Origin: an uncultured Allorhizobium sp.
GTDB lineage: Bacteria; Pseudomonadota; Alphaproteobacteria; Rhizobiales; Rhizobiaceae
Direction of reading: 5' to 3'
Assembly (NCBI GenBank): GCA_958439205.1
Contig: OY288189.1
Span: 1 to 64,000, forward strand
Length of the DNA stretch: 64,000 nt
Shown: positions 48,765-58,908 of the stretch, piece after piece
Numbering within the stretch: the first letter of the stretch is position 1
How the letters are laid out: every line of letters begins with the position of its first letter
The notes under the pieces: model-generated
The model's database searches: none
The model's input: only the letters and a program-made list of their open reading frames with translations
What the model was told of the DNA's origin: nothing
Made by a program: the position numbers and the translations under genes

Positions 48765-48855
48765 GGGGGCGGCATCATCTCTTGGGACCCGGGAATCAGC
48801 CGGGATTGGTGGCGCTATAGCGCTTTTCGGGCGCGATTGACAGGCACTCTACCGG

Positions 48856-51591
48856 TCAAGGCTTGCCAAGTTGTTTCTTGAGATCATAGAGCGCATCGAG
48901 CGCCTGGCGAGGCGTGAGGTCGTCAAGATCGAGTGAGCGCAGGGCCTCCTCGACCTTCGACGGGCCGGATTTCTGAATCTCTTCGCGGCGCACGGCGACC
49001 TGGAAAAGCGGCAGGTCGTCGATCAGCTGGGCGGCCGGGTTCTTGCGGTCGCTGTCTTCCAGACGGGTCAGAACTTCCCGGGCGCGAGACACTACGGCAG
49101 CCGGCAGGCCGGCCAGACGGGCGACCTGGATGCCATAGGAGCGATCGGCGGAACCGGGGCCGACCTCATGCAGGAAGATGACGTCGCCATCCCATTCCTT
49201 GACGCGCATGGTGACGTTGGACATGCGGGCGAGCTTTTCCGACAGCGCGGTCAGCTCGTGGAAATGGGTAGCAAAGAGCGAGCGGCAGCGGTTTGCCTCA
49301 TGCAGATGCTCGACAGCGGCCCAAGCGATGGAGAGGCCGTCGAAGGTCGCGGTACCACGGCCGATTTCGTCCAAGATGACCAGCGAGCGGTCGGTCGCCT
49401 GGTTGAGAATGGCGGCGGTCTCGACCATCTCGACCATGAAGGTGGAACGGCCACGCGCCAGATCATCGGACGCGCCGACGCGGGAGAAGAGCCGGTCAAC
49501 GATCCCGATATGGGCGGCACCGGCGGGCACGAAGGAGCCCATCTGGGCGAGGATGGCGATCAGCGCATTCTGGCGCAGGAAGGTCGATTTACCGCCCATG
49601 TTGGGACCTGTCAGCAGCCAGATGGCGCCGGGGCCTTTGGTATCATTGGGCGAGAGATCGCAATCATTGGCAATGAAGGGGCTGGCGGCCTGGCGGCGGA
49701 GCGCCTGCTCGACAACCGGATGGCGGCCGGCGGTGATGGCGAACATCCTCGAGTCATCAACCAGCGGGCGGCAATACCCCTGCTCTTCCGCCAAGGCTGC
49801 AAGTCCGGCGGCGACGTCGATGACCGCAAGTGCCCGGGCCGCGGCCTTGATGGGTTCTGCGGCAGAGACGACCTGGCTCACCATCTGGTCGAAGGCTGCG
49901 AGTTCCAGCGACAGCGCTTGGCCTGCGGCATTGGCTATCCGGCTTTCGAGGTCGGCAAGTTCGGTCGTGGTGAAGCGCATGGCATTGGCCATGGTCTGGC
50001 GATGGATGAAGCGGGCTTTCGCCTCGTCGCCCTCGGTCATCGGGCCGGCATTGCCGGCTGTGACTTCGATGAAATAACCGAGCACATTGTTGTGCTTTAT
50101 CTTCAGCGACTTGATGCCGGTTTCCTCGGCATATTGCAGCTGCAGGCCGGCGATGACTCGGCGCGACTGGTCGCGCAGTGCTCTGAGTTCGTCGAGTTCC
50201 GGGATTGCACCATCGCGCAGGAAACCGCCGTCGCGCTTCAGGAGCGGCAGTTCGTCGCCGAGCATGGCGGCCAAGCTGGAGCCGAGATCTGCGGGCAAGG
50301 CGGCGAGATCAGCAAGAGCCTCGGACAGTTCCGTCGGCAGGTTGGACGGATCGAGCAGACGACCAACCTCGGCGGAGGCTGCGAGACCGGCGACGATGGC
50401 ACCAAGGTCACGCGGGCCACCACGATCGAGCGCCAGACGGGAAAGCGCGCGGGGCATATCGGGCACGTGCTTCAGGGCGTCACGCAGGCGGTCGACGAGC
50501 AGGCCGTCGGCCAGTAGATGGGCGATCGAATCCTGGCGATCGGCAATCGCTTCCGGATCGGTCAGCGGCGACATCAGGCGCTCTGCCAGGAGGCGTGCGC
50601 CGCCGCCGGTGACTGTGCGGTCGATGGCCTTCAGCAGCGAGCCGTTGCGGTCGCCCGAGAGCGTCTTGACCAGTTCGAGATTGGCGCGGGTGGCGGGATC
50701 AATGAAGAGGGTGGAGGCCGCATTCTGGCGTTCGGGCAGGCCGAGCGGCGGGCGCTCGGAGATCTGGGTCTTTTCGACATAGGCGACGGCAGCGGCAGCG
50801 GCGGCAATCTCGGCACGGGAAAAGGCGCCGAAGCCATCCAGCGTTCCGACACCGAAGTAACGCGCGATACGCCCTTCGGCGCTGGCGCTGTCGAAGAGCA
50901 CGCCCGGCTGCGGCACGACGACACGGCCGAGCACGTCGAAGGCTGGCTTCAGCTCCTCGTCGTGGAAAAGCGTATCGGGCACGATCAGTTCGCGCGGCTC
51001 GATGCGCAGGATGTCGGCGAGCAGGCGCGTCTCGGTTGTCTCCGCGAGACGGAAGATGCCAGTGGAAATATCGATCCAGGCGAGCGCCAGCTGCGGGGCG
51101 GCGCCACCACGGATGCGTGCGAGCGCCATCAGGTAATTGGATTCGAAGGGCGAGAGGAGCTTGTCCTCGGTGATCGTGCCTGGTGTCACGAGGCGCACGA
51201 CGTCGCGCTTGACGACCGACTTGGAGCCGCGCTTCTTCGCCTCTGCCGGATCCTCGATCTGCTCGCAGACTGCAACGCGGAAGCCGAGCGAGATGAGTTT
51301 CTGCAGGTAATCGTCTGCCGCATGAACGGGCACGCCGCACATGGGGATATCCTGGCCGAGGTGCTGGCCACGCCGGGTCAGCGTGATGCCGAGCGCGCGT
51401 GATGCATCCACCGCATCCTCGAAGAAGAGCTCGTAGAAATCGCCCATGCGATAGAAAAGAAGGCTGCCGGGATTGGCGGCCTTGATCTCGATGAATTGCT
51501 CCATCATCGGAGTGGCCGTTGCGCGGCTCTCCTCCGAGGTCAGCTCGGCGACGTTCAGGACATCACTCGGGGTGGCTTGATATAGCGTCAC
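48856..51591 (-). CDS. mutS: DNA mismatch repair protein MutS
   Basis: Mismatch recognition ATPase of 911 residues. N-terminal mismatch domain with [19 protein letters not shown] (Phe-x-Glu for mispair binding), core and clamp domains, Walker [14 protein letters not shown] near 645, Walker [19 protein letters not shown], and a C-terminal helix-turn-helix. The start is uncertain: GTG at 51591 gives a family-like N-terminus but has no clear ribosome-binding site. Upstream of glnD by 91 bases. Confidence 0.95.
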   Translation of the reverse strand: MTLYQATPSDVLNVAELTSEESRATATPMMEQFIEIKAANPGSLLFYRMGDFYELFFEDAVDASRALGITLTRRGQHLGQDIPMCGVPVHAADDYLQKLISLGFRVAVCEQIEDPAEAKKRGSKSVVKRDVVRLVTPGTITEDKLLSPFESNYLMALARIRGGAAPQLALAWIDISTGIFRLAETTETRLLADILRIEPRELIVPDTLFHDEELKPAFDVLGRVVVPQPGVLFDSASAEGRIARYFGVGTLDGFGAFSRAEIAAAAAAVAYVEKTQISERPPLGLPERQNAASTLFIDPATRANLELVKTLSGDRNGSLLKAIDRTVTGGGARLLAERLMSPLTDPEAIADRQDSIAHLLADGLLVDRLRDALKHVPDMPRALSRLALDRGGPRDLGAIVAGLAASAEVGRLLDPSNLPTELSEALADLAALPADLGSSLAAMLGDELPLLKRDGGFLRDGAIPELDELRALRDQSRRVIAGLQLQYAEETGIKSLKIKHNNVLGYFIEVTAGNAGPMTEGDEAKARFIHRQTMANAMRFTTTELADLESRIANAAGQALSLELAAFDQMVSQVVSAAEPIKAAARALAVIDVAAGLAALAEEQGYCRPLVDDSRMFAITAGRHPVVEQALRRQAASPFIANDCDLSPNDTKGPGAIWLLTGPNMGGKSTFLRQNALIAILAQMGSFVPAGAAHIGIVDRLFSRVGASDDLARGRSTFMVEMVETAAILNQATDRSLVILDEIGRGTATFDGLSIAWAAVEHLHEANRCRSLFATHFHELTALSEKLARMSNVTMRVKEWDGDVIFLHEVGPGSADRSYGIQVARLAGLPAAVVSRAREVLTRLEDSDRKNPAAQLIDDLPLFQVAVRREEIQKSGPSKVEEALRSLDLDDLTPRQALDALYDLKKQLGKP

Positions 51592-51705
51592 GGGCTCAAT
51601 GTTTTCTTGAAAAGGAAGTCGTGCAACACTAACGACTTAAGGCGAGGAAAAACAACCAGGATGGGCCGGCGATCGCCCGCTGCCCACAACAAGGTGAGGG
51701 GAAGC

Positions 51706-53991
51706 ATGGCAAACGAGAAGACGACCGGCCGGACGAAAGTCTCGGTGACGGAACAGGAAGCGCTGGACTTTCACTCCCAGGGCCGCCCGGGCAAGCTGGA
51801 GATCACGCCGACCAAGGCGATGGCAACCCAGCGCGATCTGTCGCTCGCCTATTCTCCCGGCGTTGCTGTTCCAGTGAAGGCGATCGCCGCCGATCCGGCG
51901 ACGGCCTATGACTATACGACCCGTGGCAACATGGTCGCCGTCATCTCGAACGGCACCGCAATCCTTGGCCTCGGCAATCTCGGGGCGCTGGCCTCCAAGC
52001 CCGTCATGGAAGGCAAGTCGGTTCTCTTCAAGCGCTTTGCCGATGTCGATTCGATCGATCTGGAAGTCGACACCGAAAATGTCGACGAATTCATCAACTG
52101 CGTGCGTTACCTCGGCCCCTCCTTCGGCGGCATCAATCTCGAAGACATCAAGGCCCCCGACTGCTTCATCATCGAAAGCCGGCTGCGCGAGCTGATGGAC
52201 ATTCCGGTCTTTCACGACGATCAGCACGGCACGGCCATCATTGCGGCTGCCGGCCTGATCAATGCGCTGGAGCTGACGGGGCGCGACTTCAAGACGACGA
52301 AGCTTGTGTGCAATGGCGCCGGGGCTGCGGCCATCGCCTGTATCGAGCTGATCAAGGCGATGGGCTTCAATGGTGAGAACATCATTCTCTGCGACACCAA
52401 GGGCGTCATTTATCAGGGCCGCACCGAGGGCATGAACCAGTGGAAATCGGCGCATGCGGTCAAGACCGACCGGCGGTCGCTGACGGAAGCGATGGTCGGC
52501 GCCGACGTGGTGTTCGGGCTGTCGCAGAAGGGTGCGCTGTCTTCCGAGATGGTGGCCTCGATGGCGCCGAACCCGATCATTTTCGCCATGGCCAATCCGG
52601 ACCCGGAAATCACGCCTGAGGAAGTGGCCTCCATCCGCGACGATGCGATCATGGCGACCGGGCGTTCGGACTATCCGAACCAGGTGAACAATGTTCTGGG
52701 CTTTCCCTACATCTTCCGCGGTGCGCTCGATGTGCGGGCAAGCCAGATCAACGACGCGATGAAGATTGCCGCCGTTCGGGCGCTTGCCGATCTCGCCCGC
52801 GAGGATGTGCCCGACGATGTGGCCGCGGCCTATCAGGGCGAGCGGCCGCGCTTCGGGCCGCAATACATCATCCCCGTGCCCTTCGATCCGCGGCTGATCT
52901 CGGCGATCCCGGTTGCCGTCGCCCGGGCTGCGATGGAAAGCGGCGTGGCGCGCAAGGAAATCGAGGATCTCGGCGCCTATGCGCACGAACTCTCCGCCCG
53001 CCGCGACCCGATTGCGGCCGCCACACAGCGGATCTACGAGCATGTCCGCAGCCATCCCAAGCGCGTCGTCTTTGCCGAGGGCGAAGAGGAGCAGGTGATG
53101 CGCGCGGCCATCTCCTTCGTCAACCAGGGGCTCGGCACCGCCATCCTGCTCGGCCGCGACGAGCCGTTGAAGGCGACCGCCGAGCGGGCCGGGATCGATC
53201 TCGACCGCCCTGGCATCGAGGTGGTCAACGCGCGCATGTCGACCCGCGTCGATGCCTATACCGAATATCTCTATGCCCGCCTGCAGCGGAAGGGATACCT
53301 GCACCGTGATGCGCAGCGGCTGATCAACACCGACCGCAACCACTTTGCCGCCTGCATGGTGGCGCTGGGTGATGCGGATGCCATGGTGACGGGTACGACG
53401 CGCAATTATTCGACGGCGCTTGAGGACGTCCGCCGCTGCATCGACACTGCACCCGGCCACCGGGTGATCGGGGTGTCGCTGGCGCTCGCCCGTGGGCGCA
53501 CGATCGTGGTGGCGGATACCGCCGTGCACGACATGCCGACAGCCGAGGAACTGGCCGATATCGCGGAAGAGGCAGCAGGCGTTGCCCATCGCCTCGGGCT
53601 TGAGCCACGCGTGGCACTCCTTGCCTATTCGACCTTCGGGCATCCGACTGGCGAACGCTCCGAACGCGTGCGCGAAGCCGTGAAGATCCTCGACCGTCGC
53701 GGCGTCTCCTTCGAATATGACGGCGAGATGGGCGCCGACATTGCGCTCAACCAGCACCGGATGGAGCAATATCCATTCTGCCGCCTGTCGGGCACTGCCA
53801 ATGTGCTGGTCATGCCGGCGATCCATTCTGCGGCGATCTCGACCAAGATGTTGCAGGAACTGGGCGGGCTGACCGTCATGGGGCCGCTTCTGATCGGGCT
53901 CGATAAGTCCGTCCAGATCGCGCAGATGGGCGCCAAGGATAGCGATATCGTCAACATGGCGGCGATCGCGGCCTACAACGCAGCGGGTTAA
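51706..53991 (+). CDS. NADP-dependent malic enzyme with phosphotransacetylase-like domain
   Basis: Oxidative decarboxylation of malate to pyruvate. The 761-residue protein has the malic enzyme part (about 1-430: LSLAYSPGVAVPVKAIAADP, VFHDDQHGTAIIAAAGLINA, nucleotide-binding NGAGAAAIACIELIK) and a C-terminal phosphate acetyl/butyryltransferase-like region (about 440-755). This layout matches rhizobial Tme; the extra domain is generally thought to have a structural or regulatory rather than catalytic role. GAGGGGAAGC precedes the ATG; the frame is open earlier (51607) without support. Divergent from mutS; overlaps the LysR gene end by 4 bases. Confidence 0.93.
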   Translation: MANEKTTGRTKVSVTEQEALDFHSQGRPGKLEITPTKAMATQRDLSLAYSPGVAVPVKAIAADPATAYDYTTRGNMVAVISNGTAILGLGNLGALASKPVMEGKSVLFKRFADVDSIDLEVDTENVDEFINCVRYLGPSFGGINLEDIKAPDCFIIESRLRELMDIPVFHDDQHGTAIIAAAGLINALELTGRDFKTTKLVCNGAGAAAIACIELIKAMGFNGENIILCDTKGVIYQGRTEGMNQWKSAHAVKTDRRSLTEAMVGADVVFGLSQKGALSSEMVASMAPNPIIFAMANPDPEITPEEVASIRDDAIMATGRSDYPNQVNNVLGFPYIFRGALDVRASQINDAMKIAAVRALADLAREDVPDDVAAAYQGERPRFGPQYIIPVPFDPRLISAIPVAVARAAMESGVARKEIEDLGAYAHELSARRDPIAAATQRIYEHVRSHPKRVVFAEGEEEQVMRAAISFVNQGLGTAILLGRDEPLKATAERAGIDLDRPGIEVVNARMSTRVDAYTEYLYARLQRKGYLHRDAQRLINTDRNHFAACMVALGDADAMVTGTTRNYSTALEDVRRCIDTAPGHRVIGVSLALARGRTIVVADTAVHDMPTAEELADIAEEAAGVAHRLGLEPRVALLAYSTFGHPTGERSERVREAVKILDRRGVSFEYDGEMGADIALNQHRMEQYPFCRLSGTANVLVMPAIHSAAISTKMLQELGGLTVMGPLLIGLDKSVQIAQMGAKDSDIVNMAAIAAYNAAG

Positions 53992-54905
53992 GCGAAGACC
54001 GGAGCGGCTTTTGCGAGCCGCTCCATGTCGTCCTCGATCTCGCGCTTCAGCCAGCGCTTGAATTTCTCCACTTTGTCTGAGCGCCTCGCATTTTCAGCGG
54101 TCACGAAGTAGTGGCCGAAGCCTGTTTTGACCGCAGGACCAAAGGGCGCGACGAGCTGGCCGTGCTGCAGCTGATGCGAGGCGATCGTCTGCCAGGCGAG
54201 CATCACCCCCTGCCCCGCGATGGTCGCGTCGAGGCAGAGCGAAGCCTCGCTGAAGGTGTGGCGCGCCTTGATCTCGACGCCCTCAAGACCGACCTCCGAT
54301 AGCCAGACATCCCAGGTGAACATGGCCCTGCCATCGATGACCTTCGGCAGATCGAGGATGTCGGCGGGCTCGCGCAGCTTTTCGGCCATGGCCGGGGTGC
54401 AAAGCGGAGCGACCCGTTGCTCTAGGATGAGTTCGGCCTTGAAACCCGGCCAGTGGCCACGTCCGACACGAATCCTGAGATCGACATCCGTCTGGCTTGC
54501 ATCGGTCAGGCGATCGTTCGCGTCGATGCGCAGTCCGATTTCCGGGAAGCGCTCGGAAAAGGCGGGAATGCGGTGGACGAGCCAGCGGGCGGCAAAGACC
54601 GGGGCGACGGAGATTGTGAGCACGCTCTCGTCGCTGCGTCTGGCAAGGGCCAAGGCGCCCGAGAGGTGGCGGAAGCCATCCGAGAGACGTGCCAGCACAT
54701 CGGTCGCCGTTTCGACCGGGACCATACCCCTGCTGGTTCGTTCGAAGAGCGGGCGCCCGAGTTGCTGCTCGGTCTTGATCACCTGCTGACTGACGGCTCC
54801 GATGGAGACGCCGAGCTCTTCGGCTGCGGCCTGGAGCGAGCCCAGGCGGCCAACGGCTTCGACGGCGCGCAGGCCGTTCAGATGCACCTGGCTGAGATTC
54901 TTCAT
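53988..54905 (-). CDS. LysR-family transcriptional regulator (GcvA-like)
   Basis: Regulator of 305 residues: N-terminal winged HTH (LNGLRAVEAVGRLGSLQAAA, EELGVSIGAVSQQVIKTEQQ) and the co-inducer-binding periplasmic-type domain (about 92-295). The HTH and helix sequence are of the GcvA-like branch, which usually controls a neighbouring divergent gene. The divergent neighbour is a 75-residue unknown protein. Target and effector unknown. Convergent with the malic enzyme gene. Confidence 0.9.
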   Translation of the reverse strand: MKNLSQVHLNGLRAVEAVGRLGSLQAAAEELGVSIGAVSQQVIKTEQQLGRPLFERTSRGMVPVETATDVLARLSDGFRHLSGALALARRSDESVLTISVAPVFAARWLVHRIPAFSERFPEIGLRIDANDRLTDASQTDVDLRIRVGRGHWPGFKAELILEQRVAPLCTPAMAEKLREPADILDLPKVIDGRAMFTWDVWLSEVGLEGVEIKARHTFSEASLCLDATIAGQGVMLAWQTIASHQLQHGQLVAPFGPAVKTGFGHYFVTAENARRSDKVEKFKRWLKREIEDDMERLAKAAPVFA

Positions 54906-55021
54906 ATAGAAAAGCTATAGTCAGCAGGGGCAAAACTCAATTGAATTTCGCAGGCGGGAGGTCGATGCTGAAGCCTCTTTGGAAGGCTTACGTCTTCCTC
55001 CCAGCATATCGAGGCGAAGCC

Positions 55022-55249
55022 ATGTTCAAGTTTCTCTGGAGACGGCGCGAGCCTATGGCACCGCTGGTGCCGGACTGGCGGCATGATCCCATGGGGCATC
55101 CTGCCTTGCGGGAGATGAGCCTTCGGGAGCTTGCGGACCTGCCTATGGTGGCGGAAATGCCGATGCGGGTGGCAAGGGTCGAGGCCACGGAAGATTGCCA
55201 GCGGCGTGTCAGCCGGGTGCAATCAGGCGGGTGCGCTGTTTCGCGATGA
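55022..55249 (+). CDS. Small protein of unknown function
   Basis: Frame of 75 residues from the ATG at 55022 (MFKFLWRRREPMAPLVPDWR, then HDPMGHPALREMSLRELADL) ending CAVSR. The middle LREMSLRELADLP vaguely resembles the arginine/leucine-rich helix of DUF1127 proteins, which are often found divergent from LysR-type genes in rhizobia; similarity is too weak for an assignment. A GAGGCGAAGCC stretch lies just before the ATG. An earlier in-frame ATG (54941) is possible. Divergent from the LysR gene with 116 bases between. Confidence 0.5.
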   Translation: MFKFLWRRREPMAPLVPDWRHDPMGHPALREMSLRELADLPMVAEMPMRVARVEATEDCQRRVSRVQSGGCAVSR

Positions 55250-55307
55250 TCGCCAAGCACTGATGACTTTGTGGTTCGGCTTCGCCACCCATTCATCTCC
55301 CTGCCGG

Positions 55308-55339
55308 GATCGTCTCCCCGACGGGGAGATGAGACGATC
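55308..55339. repeat. Compound palindrome after olsB
   Basis: GATCGTCTC (55308-55316) and GAGACGATC (55331-55339) are exact reverse complements; inside, CTCCCC (55314-55319) and GGGGAG (55323-55328) offer an alternative stem around GAC. It begins immediately after the olsB stop (55341) on the minus strand. No T run follows. Form resembles short intergenic palindromes (REP/RIME-like) common in rhizobia; a folded 3' end of olsB mRNA is the alternative. Confidence 0.45.
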
Positions 55340-55340
55340 G

Positions 55341-56222
55341 TCAGCTGGCGCTGGCGAAGCGGCCGGCGTCGGCTCCGTAGTAGTTCACGTAGCGGCCGGA
55401 AATGCTGGCGATGGGCAGGATGATCAGGACGTCTGTCGTGTTGAAGGCCTGGTCGACCACCGCGCCATTGCCGACCATGGCACCGAGACGCAGGTAACCC
55501 TTGATCAGCGGCGGCATGGCGAAGAGCGCGCGGCGGGCATTGACGGCTTCTGATGGCATCAAGTCCATCTCACGGTAGAGATGGGGCAGCGCATCGACCG
55601 CCCATTCGCCCTTGGCAACGGCGTTCTGGTGAAGGAAAGAAAGGGCCAGCGCATGCTCTTCCGGCTGCACACCGGGGAAGGAACCGCAGCCGAACATGGC
55701 ATCGATACGGTGATGCAGGGCATAGGCCCAGCAACCCTGCCATAGCAGCTCGACCGTGCGCTTGGTGCGATACTGCGGCAGAACGCAGGAGCGGCCGAGC
55801 TCCATGAAACGCTTTTCCGGATGGCGGGCGACGAGCGCGTCGACGCCGAATTCCGAGCCAGAATAGAAGCCGCCATGGGCGATCGCCACTTCGTGGCGCA
55901 GCAAACGGTAGGTGCCAACGATCTGGTCTTCGGCATCGCCGTCGATCGAGCGGTCGAGAACCAGGAGATGATCGCAGAGGCTATCCCAGCTATCGACCTC
56001 ACGACCACGGCGGGCATCTTCGACGCAGACCTGCGCCTTCATCTCCTCGACGAAGACGCGGTAACGCACGGCTTGGGCCGCGTCGATCTCGTGTTCGGTG
56101 CGGGCAATGCGCGTTTCCAGGCTACCAATTCGGCCCAGGATATCGCGCGAAGCGGGAAGCCCTAGCGGCCTAACGGCCGGGTTTTCCAGAAGAAGGTCTC
56201 GTTCGATCAGTTCCACGCTCAT
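55341..56222 (-). CDS. olsB: L-ornithine N(alpha)-acyltransferase OlsB
   Basis: First step of ornithine lipid synthesis: adds a 3-hydroxyacyl chain from acyl carrier protein to ornithine. The 293-residue protein has a GNAT-type acyltransferase fold (AQAVRYRVFVEEMKAQ, HLLVLDRSIDGDAEDQIVGT, RFMELGRSCVLPQYRTKRTV, LFGC-type MFGCGSFPG) characteristic of OlsB. OlsA, the second enzyme, would be a PlsC-like protein; the plsC at 38404 is the only such gene here but is probably the phospholipid enzyme. Ornithine lipids often replace phospholipids under phosphate limitation. Confidence 0.9.
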   Translation of the reverse strand: MSVELIERDLLLENPAVRPLGLPASRDILGRIGSLETRIARTEHEIDAAQAVRYRVFVEEMKAQVCVEDARRGREVDSWDSLCDHLLVLDRSIDGDAEDQIVGTYRLLRHEVAIAHGGFYSGSEFGVDALVARHPEKRFMELGRSCVLPQYRTKRTVELLWQGCWAYALHHRIDAMFGCGSFPGVQPEEHALALSFLHQNAVAKGEWAVDALPHLYREMDLMPSEAVNARRALFAMPPLIKGYLRLGAMVGNGAVVDQAFNTTDVLIILPIASISGRYVNYYGADAGRFASAS

Positions 56223-56280
56223 CGGATCTATCCAGCGTTGAAGTCACGCGCCTTTAAACACGAGACTGCTACAGGAAAGT

Positions 56281-56308
56281 GACAAAACTTCGGAGGCTTC
56301 CGCCTCCG
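56281..56308 (-). terminator. Intrinsic terminator after lspA
   Basis: On the minus strand CGGAGGC-GGAA-GCCTCCG (seven-pair stem with a GNRA-type loop) is followed by AAGTTTTGTC, directly after the lspA stop. Confidence 0.7.
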
Positions 56309-56800
56309 TCAAGCCTCCGGTGGCTTCGGCTTACGGTGCTGGATGATCTCGTCGATGACGATGAAGATCGCGCCGATTGTGATGAAACTATCCGCCAGGT
56401 TGAAGACCGCGAAGGACCATGTCTGGGTGTAGAACAGGATATAATCCACCACATAGCCATAGGTGAGGCGGTCGATGATATTGCCGAGCGCGCCTGCGAT
56501 GATCATCGCAAAGCCGAGATGGGCGAAATGCTGCTCAGGGCCGGTCTTGCGCCAGAGCCACAGGACAAAAGCCACGATCACGAGGCGCAAGCCGACGATA
56601 AACCAGCTATCGAGATGCGACAGCATGGAGAAGGCGACGCCGAGATTATGGGTCCGGTAGAGCGCCCAGAAAGGCATGACCGGGATCAGTTCATGCATCG
56701 GCAGATAGATCTCCACCGCATATTTGATGGCCTGATCGAGGATCAGGGCGATGGCGATGAAGGTCAGGACCGGACCGGGCCGGTTGAAGGCGGCAAGCAT
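56309..56800 (-). CDS. lspA: Lipoprotein signal peptidase (signal peptidase II)
   Basis: Cleaves prolipoprotein signal peptides in the inner membrane. The 163-residue protein has four membrane helices and the catalytic aspartates in [19 protein letters not shown] and [17 protein letters not shown] at 56800 chosen; GTG at 56806, overlapping the stop of the upstream gene, is also possible, and GGAG lies upstream of both. Acts before Lnt (encoded at 32335-33924). Confidence 0.94.
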   Translation of the reverse strand: MLAAFNRPGPVLTFIAIALILDQAIKYAVEIYLPMHELIPVMPFWALYRTHNLGVAFSMLSHLDSWFIVGLRLVIVAFVLWLWRKTGPEQHFAHLGFAMIIAGALGNIIDRLTYGYVVDYILFYTQTWSFAVFNLADSFITIGAIFIVIDEIIQHRKPKPPEA

Positions 56801-56802
56801 GG

Positions 56803-57663
56803 TCACTTGGCTCCGTCGAGGGCGAGCAGGTGGCGGCGGACCTCGAACAGCATGACGCCGGTGGCGACTGCGAGGTTCAGGCTATCGGCCATGCCGACCT
56901 GGGGAATGCGTGCGAGCTTGTCAGCGGCCTCAGCCAGTTCATCCGGCAGGCCTGATTGTTCGTTGCCCATCATCAGGATGACCGGCTTGGAGCGGTAGTC
57001 GATGGTGCGGTAATCGACGGCGCCGGCGAGATGCGTGGCGACGAGGCGGGCATCCACTGATTTCTTCCATTTCAGGAAATCGGCGGGCGTGGTCTTCACC
57101 AGCGGCAGGGCGAACATCGAGCCCATGGTGGCGCGCACGGTTTCCATCGAGAAAGGATCCGTACAGTCGCCAACGAGAATGACGCCGGACGCGCCTACGG
57201 CGTCGGCCGTGCGGATGATGGTGCCGAGATTGCCGGGATCGCGGACGCGGTCGAGCGCGATCCAAGTTTCCGAGCCCTTCGGCTGGATGTCCTTGAGGGG
57301 AGTCCAGCGCTGTTCGAAGACGGCGGCGACCATTTGCGGATTGTCGCGCCTCGTGATCGAGGACATCACCTTTTCGCTGACCTCCAGCACCAAGCCGCCG
57401 GCGGCGACGGTGCGGGCGGCGACCTTCTCGACCAGTGGCTTGCCCTTGCCGGCCTTGGCATAGACGAGGGTGCGGATGGTCCAACCGCGATCAAGCGCAT
57501 CGATGACCAGCTTCAGACCCTCGGCGAGGAAGGTGCGGCTTTCGTCGCGGCTCTTCTTCTGGGAAAGCGCCTTGATGTCCTTGATGATGGGATTGGCGAG
57601 GCTGGTGACTTCCTTGACCTGGCCGACGCGGCGCGGGCCCTCGTTTCGATAGTCGTCGGTCAT
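56803..57663 (-). CDS. TrmH/SpoU-family RNA 2'-O-methyltransferase
   Basis: Protein of 286 residues: N-terminal RNA-binding part ([30 protein letters not shown]) and the SPOUT domain with motifs [38 protein letters not shown] and [20 protein letters not shown], forming the trefoil-knot SAM site. Substrate (23S rRNA 2251-like or tRNA) cannot be told. Overlaps the upstream methyltransferase gene by 4 bases (ATGA) and lspA lies directly downstream. Confidence 0.92.
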   Translation of the reverse strand: MTDDYRNEGPRRVGQVKEVTSLANPIIKDIKALSQKKSRDESRTFLAEGLKLVIDALDRGWTIRTLVYAKAGKGKPLVEKVAARTVAAGGLVLEVSEKVMSSITRRDNPQMVAAVFEQRWTPLKDIQPKGSETWIALDRVRDPGNLGTIIRTADAVGASGVILVGDCTDPFSMETVRATMGSMFALPLVKTTPADFLKWKKSVDARLVATHLAGAVDYRTIDYRSKPVILMMGNEQSGLPDELAEAADKLARIPQVGMADSLNLAVATGVMLFEVRRHLLALDGAK

Positions 57664-58847
57664 TTCGGCACCCAGCGGCTGAAGAGAGAGGTGGAGAGCG
57701 CACGCCCCGGTGTCTTGCCGTCGAGGCCGGCCTCGCGGATGACGAGCTCGCCCGACTCGACCAGGCCGCCCTTGCCGCGCATGGTCTCGCGCATCAGCTC
57801 GTGGATGGAATAGAAGCTCGCACGGATCGAATAGGCTGTGAGCACCAGGCCGACGGCCTTTGGCGCCAGCAGTTCGCGGCAGATATCAAGCATCAACGGC
57901 AGGTGATCGAAGAGCTGCCAGACTTCACCGTTCGGGCCACGGCCGAATTTCGGCGGGTCTGTGAGGATGATGTCGTAGCGGTGGCCGCGACGCTCCTCGC
58001 GCAGGATGAACTTCATCGCATCTTCGCAGATCCAGCGGATCGGCGCCTTGTCGAGGCGGCTCAACGACTGGTTCTCGCGCGCCCAGCCAATTGCCTTCTT
58101 GGAGGCATCGACATGGGTGACTTCGGCACCGGCAGCAGCTGCGACCAGCGAGGCAACGCCGGTATAGCCGAAGAGGTTCAGGACTTTCAGCGGCCGGTCG
58201 GCAGCCTCGACCTTCTGCTTCATCCAGTTCCAGTGGGCGATCTGCTCGGGAAACACGCCCACATGGCGGAAGGAGGTGAAGCGGCCGTGGAAATCCACAC
58301 CCAGAAGAGAGAGCGGCCAGGTTTCGCCGAGCGCCTCGCGCTGGAAGCGCCAGCGGCCCATGCCGTCTTCGTCAGTATCGCCGGTAAACACGGCGTCGGC
58401 CTTGTCCCAGACATGGGTGGGCAGCGCCTTCGGCCACAGGGCCTGCGCTTCCGGCCGCACGATCCGATAAGGGCCGTATTGCTCGAGCTTCAAGCCGTCG
58501 CCGCTGTCGATCAGGTGGAAGTCGCCAGCGGCTGTCGATTCCAGGATCAGCGGCACGCGCTCGGTCGGGCGGTCACCGTTGCGGACCGTCAGAGCACGGG
58601 CGGGTTCAGCCGTCGTATCGGGCGATTGCGGTTGGGGCTTCGGCTTCGGTGCCTCGGCATCACGGCGCGGCGGGCGGGCTTGGCGCTCGTCCCTGCCCTT
58701 CGATGCGTAAGGCTTTGCCGTTGCCGGCCGTGTCTCGCCACTGCCTTTGGCCTTCGCTCCCGGGAATGGCTTGGCGCCGGGGCGACGTTCCTTGTTCTTC
58801 ACGTCAATGATCCGTGGGTCGTGTTCGTCTCGGCCAGCCCTTAGCAT
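57660..58847 (-). CDS. Class I SAM-dependent rRNA methyltransferase (RlmI-like) with low-complexity N-terminus
   Basis: Protein of up to 395 residues. The C-terminal two thirds is a Rossmann methyltransferase: VLNLFGYTGVASLVAAAAGA (SAM loop, about 222-241), VTHVDASKKAIGWARENQ, and the catalytic-type DIILTDPPKFGRG (DPPxF). This matches the RlmI/RlmK-type 23S rRNA cytosine methyltransferases. The first 85-90 residues are Lys/Arg/Pro-rich with no fold. Start is uncertain: ATG 58847 or GTG 58802, neither with a clear ribosome-binding site. Confidence 0.87.
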   Translation of the reverse strand: MLRAGRDEHDPRIIDVKNKERRPGAKPFPGAKAKGSGETRPATAKPYASKGRDERQARPPRRDAEAPKPKPQPQSPDTTAEPARALTVRNGDRPTERVPLILESTAAGDFHLIDSGDGLKLEQYGPYRIVRPEAQALWPKALPTHVWDKADAVFTGDTDEDGMGRWRFQREALGETWPLSLLGVDFHGRFTSFRHVGVFPEQIAHWNWMKQKVEAADRPLKVLNLFGYTGVASLVAAAAGAEVTHVDASKKAIGWARENQSLSRLDKAPIRWICEDAMKFILREERRGHRYDIILTDPPKFGRGPNGEVWQLFDHLPLMLDICRELLAPKAVGLVLTAYSIRASFYSIHELMRETMRGKGGLVESGELVIREAGLDGKTPGRALSTSLFSRWVPK

Positions 58848-58908
58848 TGCCGGCCCGGCGCGGAAAGGAAATTTGCCGCGAGCGACCGGAGCTCAGGTTT
58901 GCCGAGGC

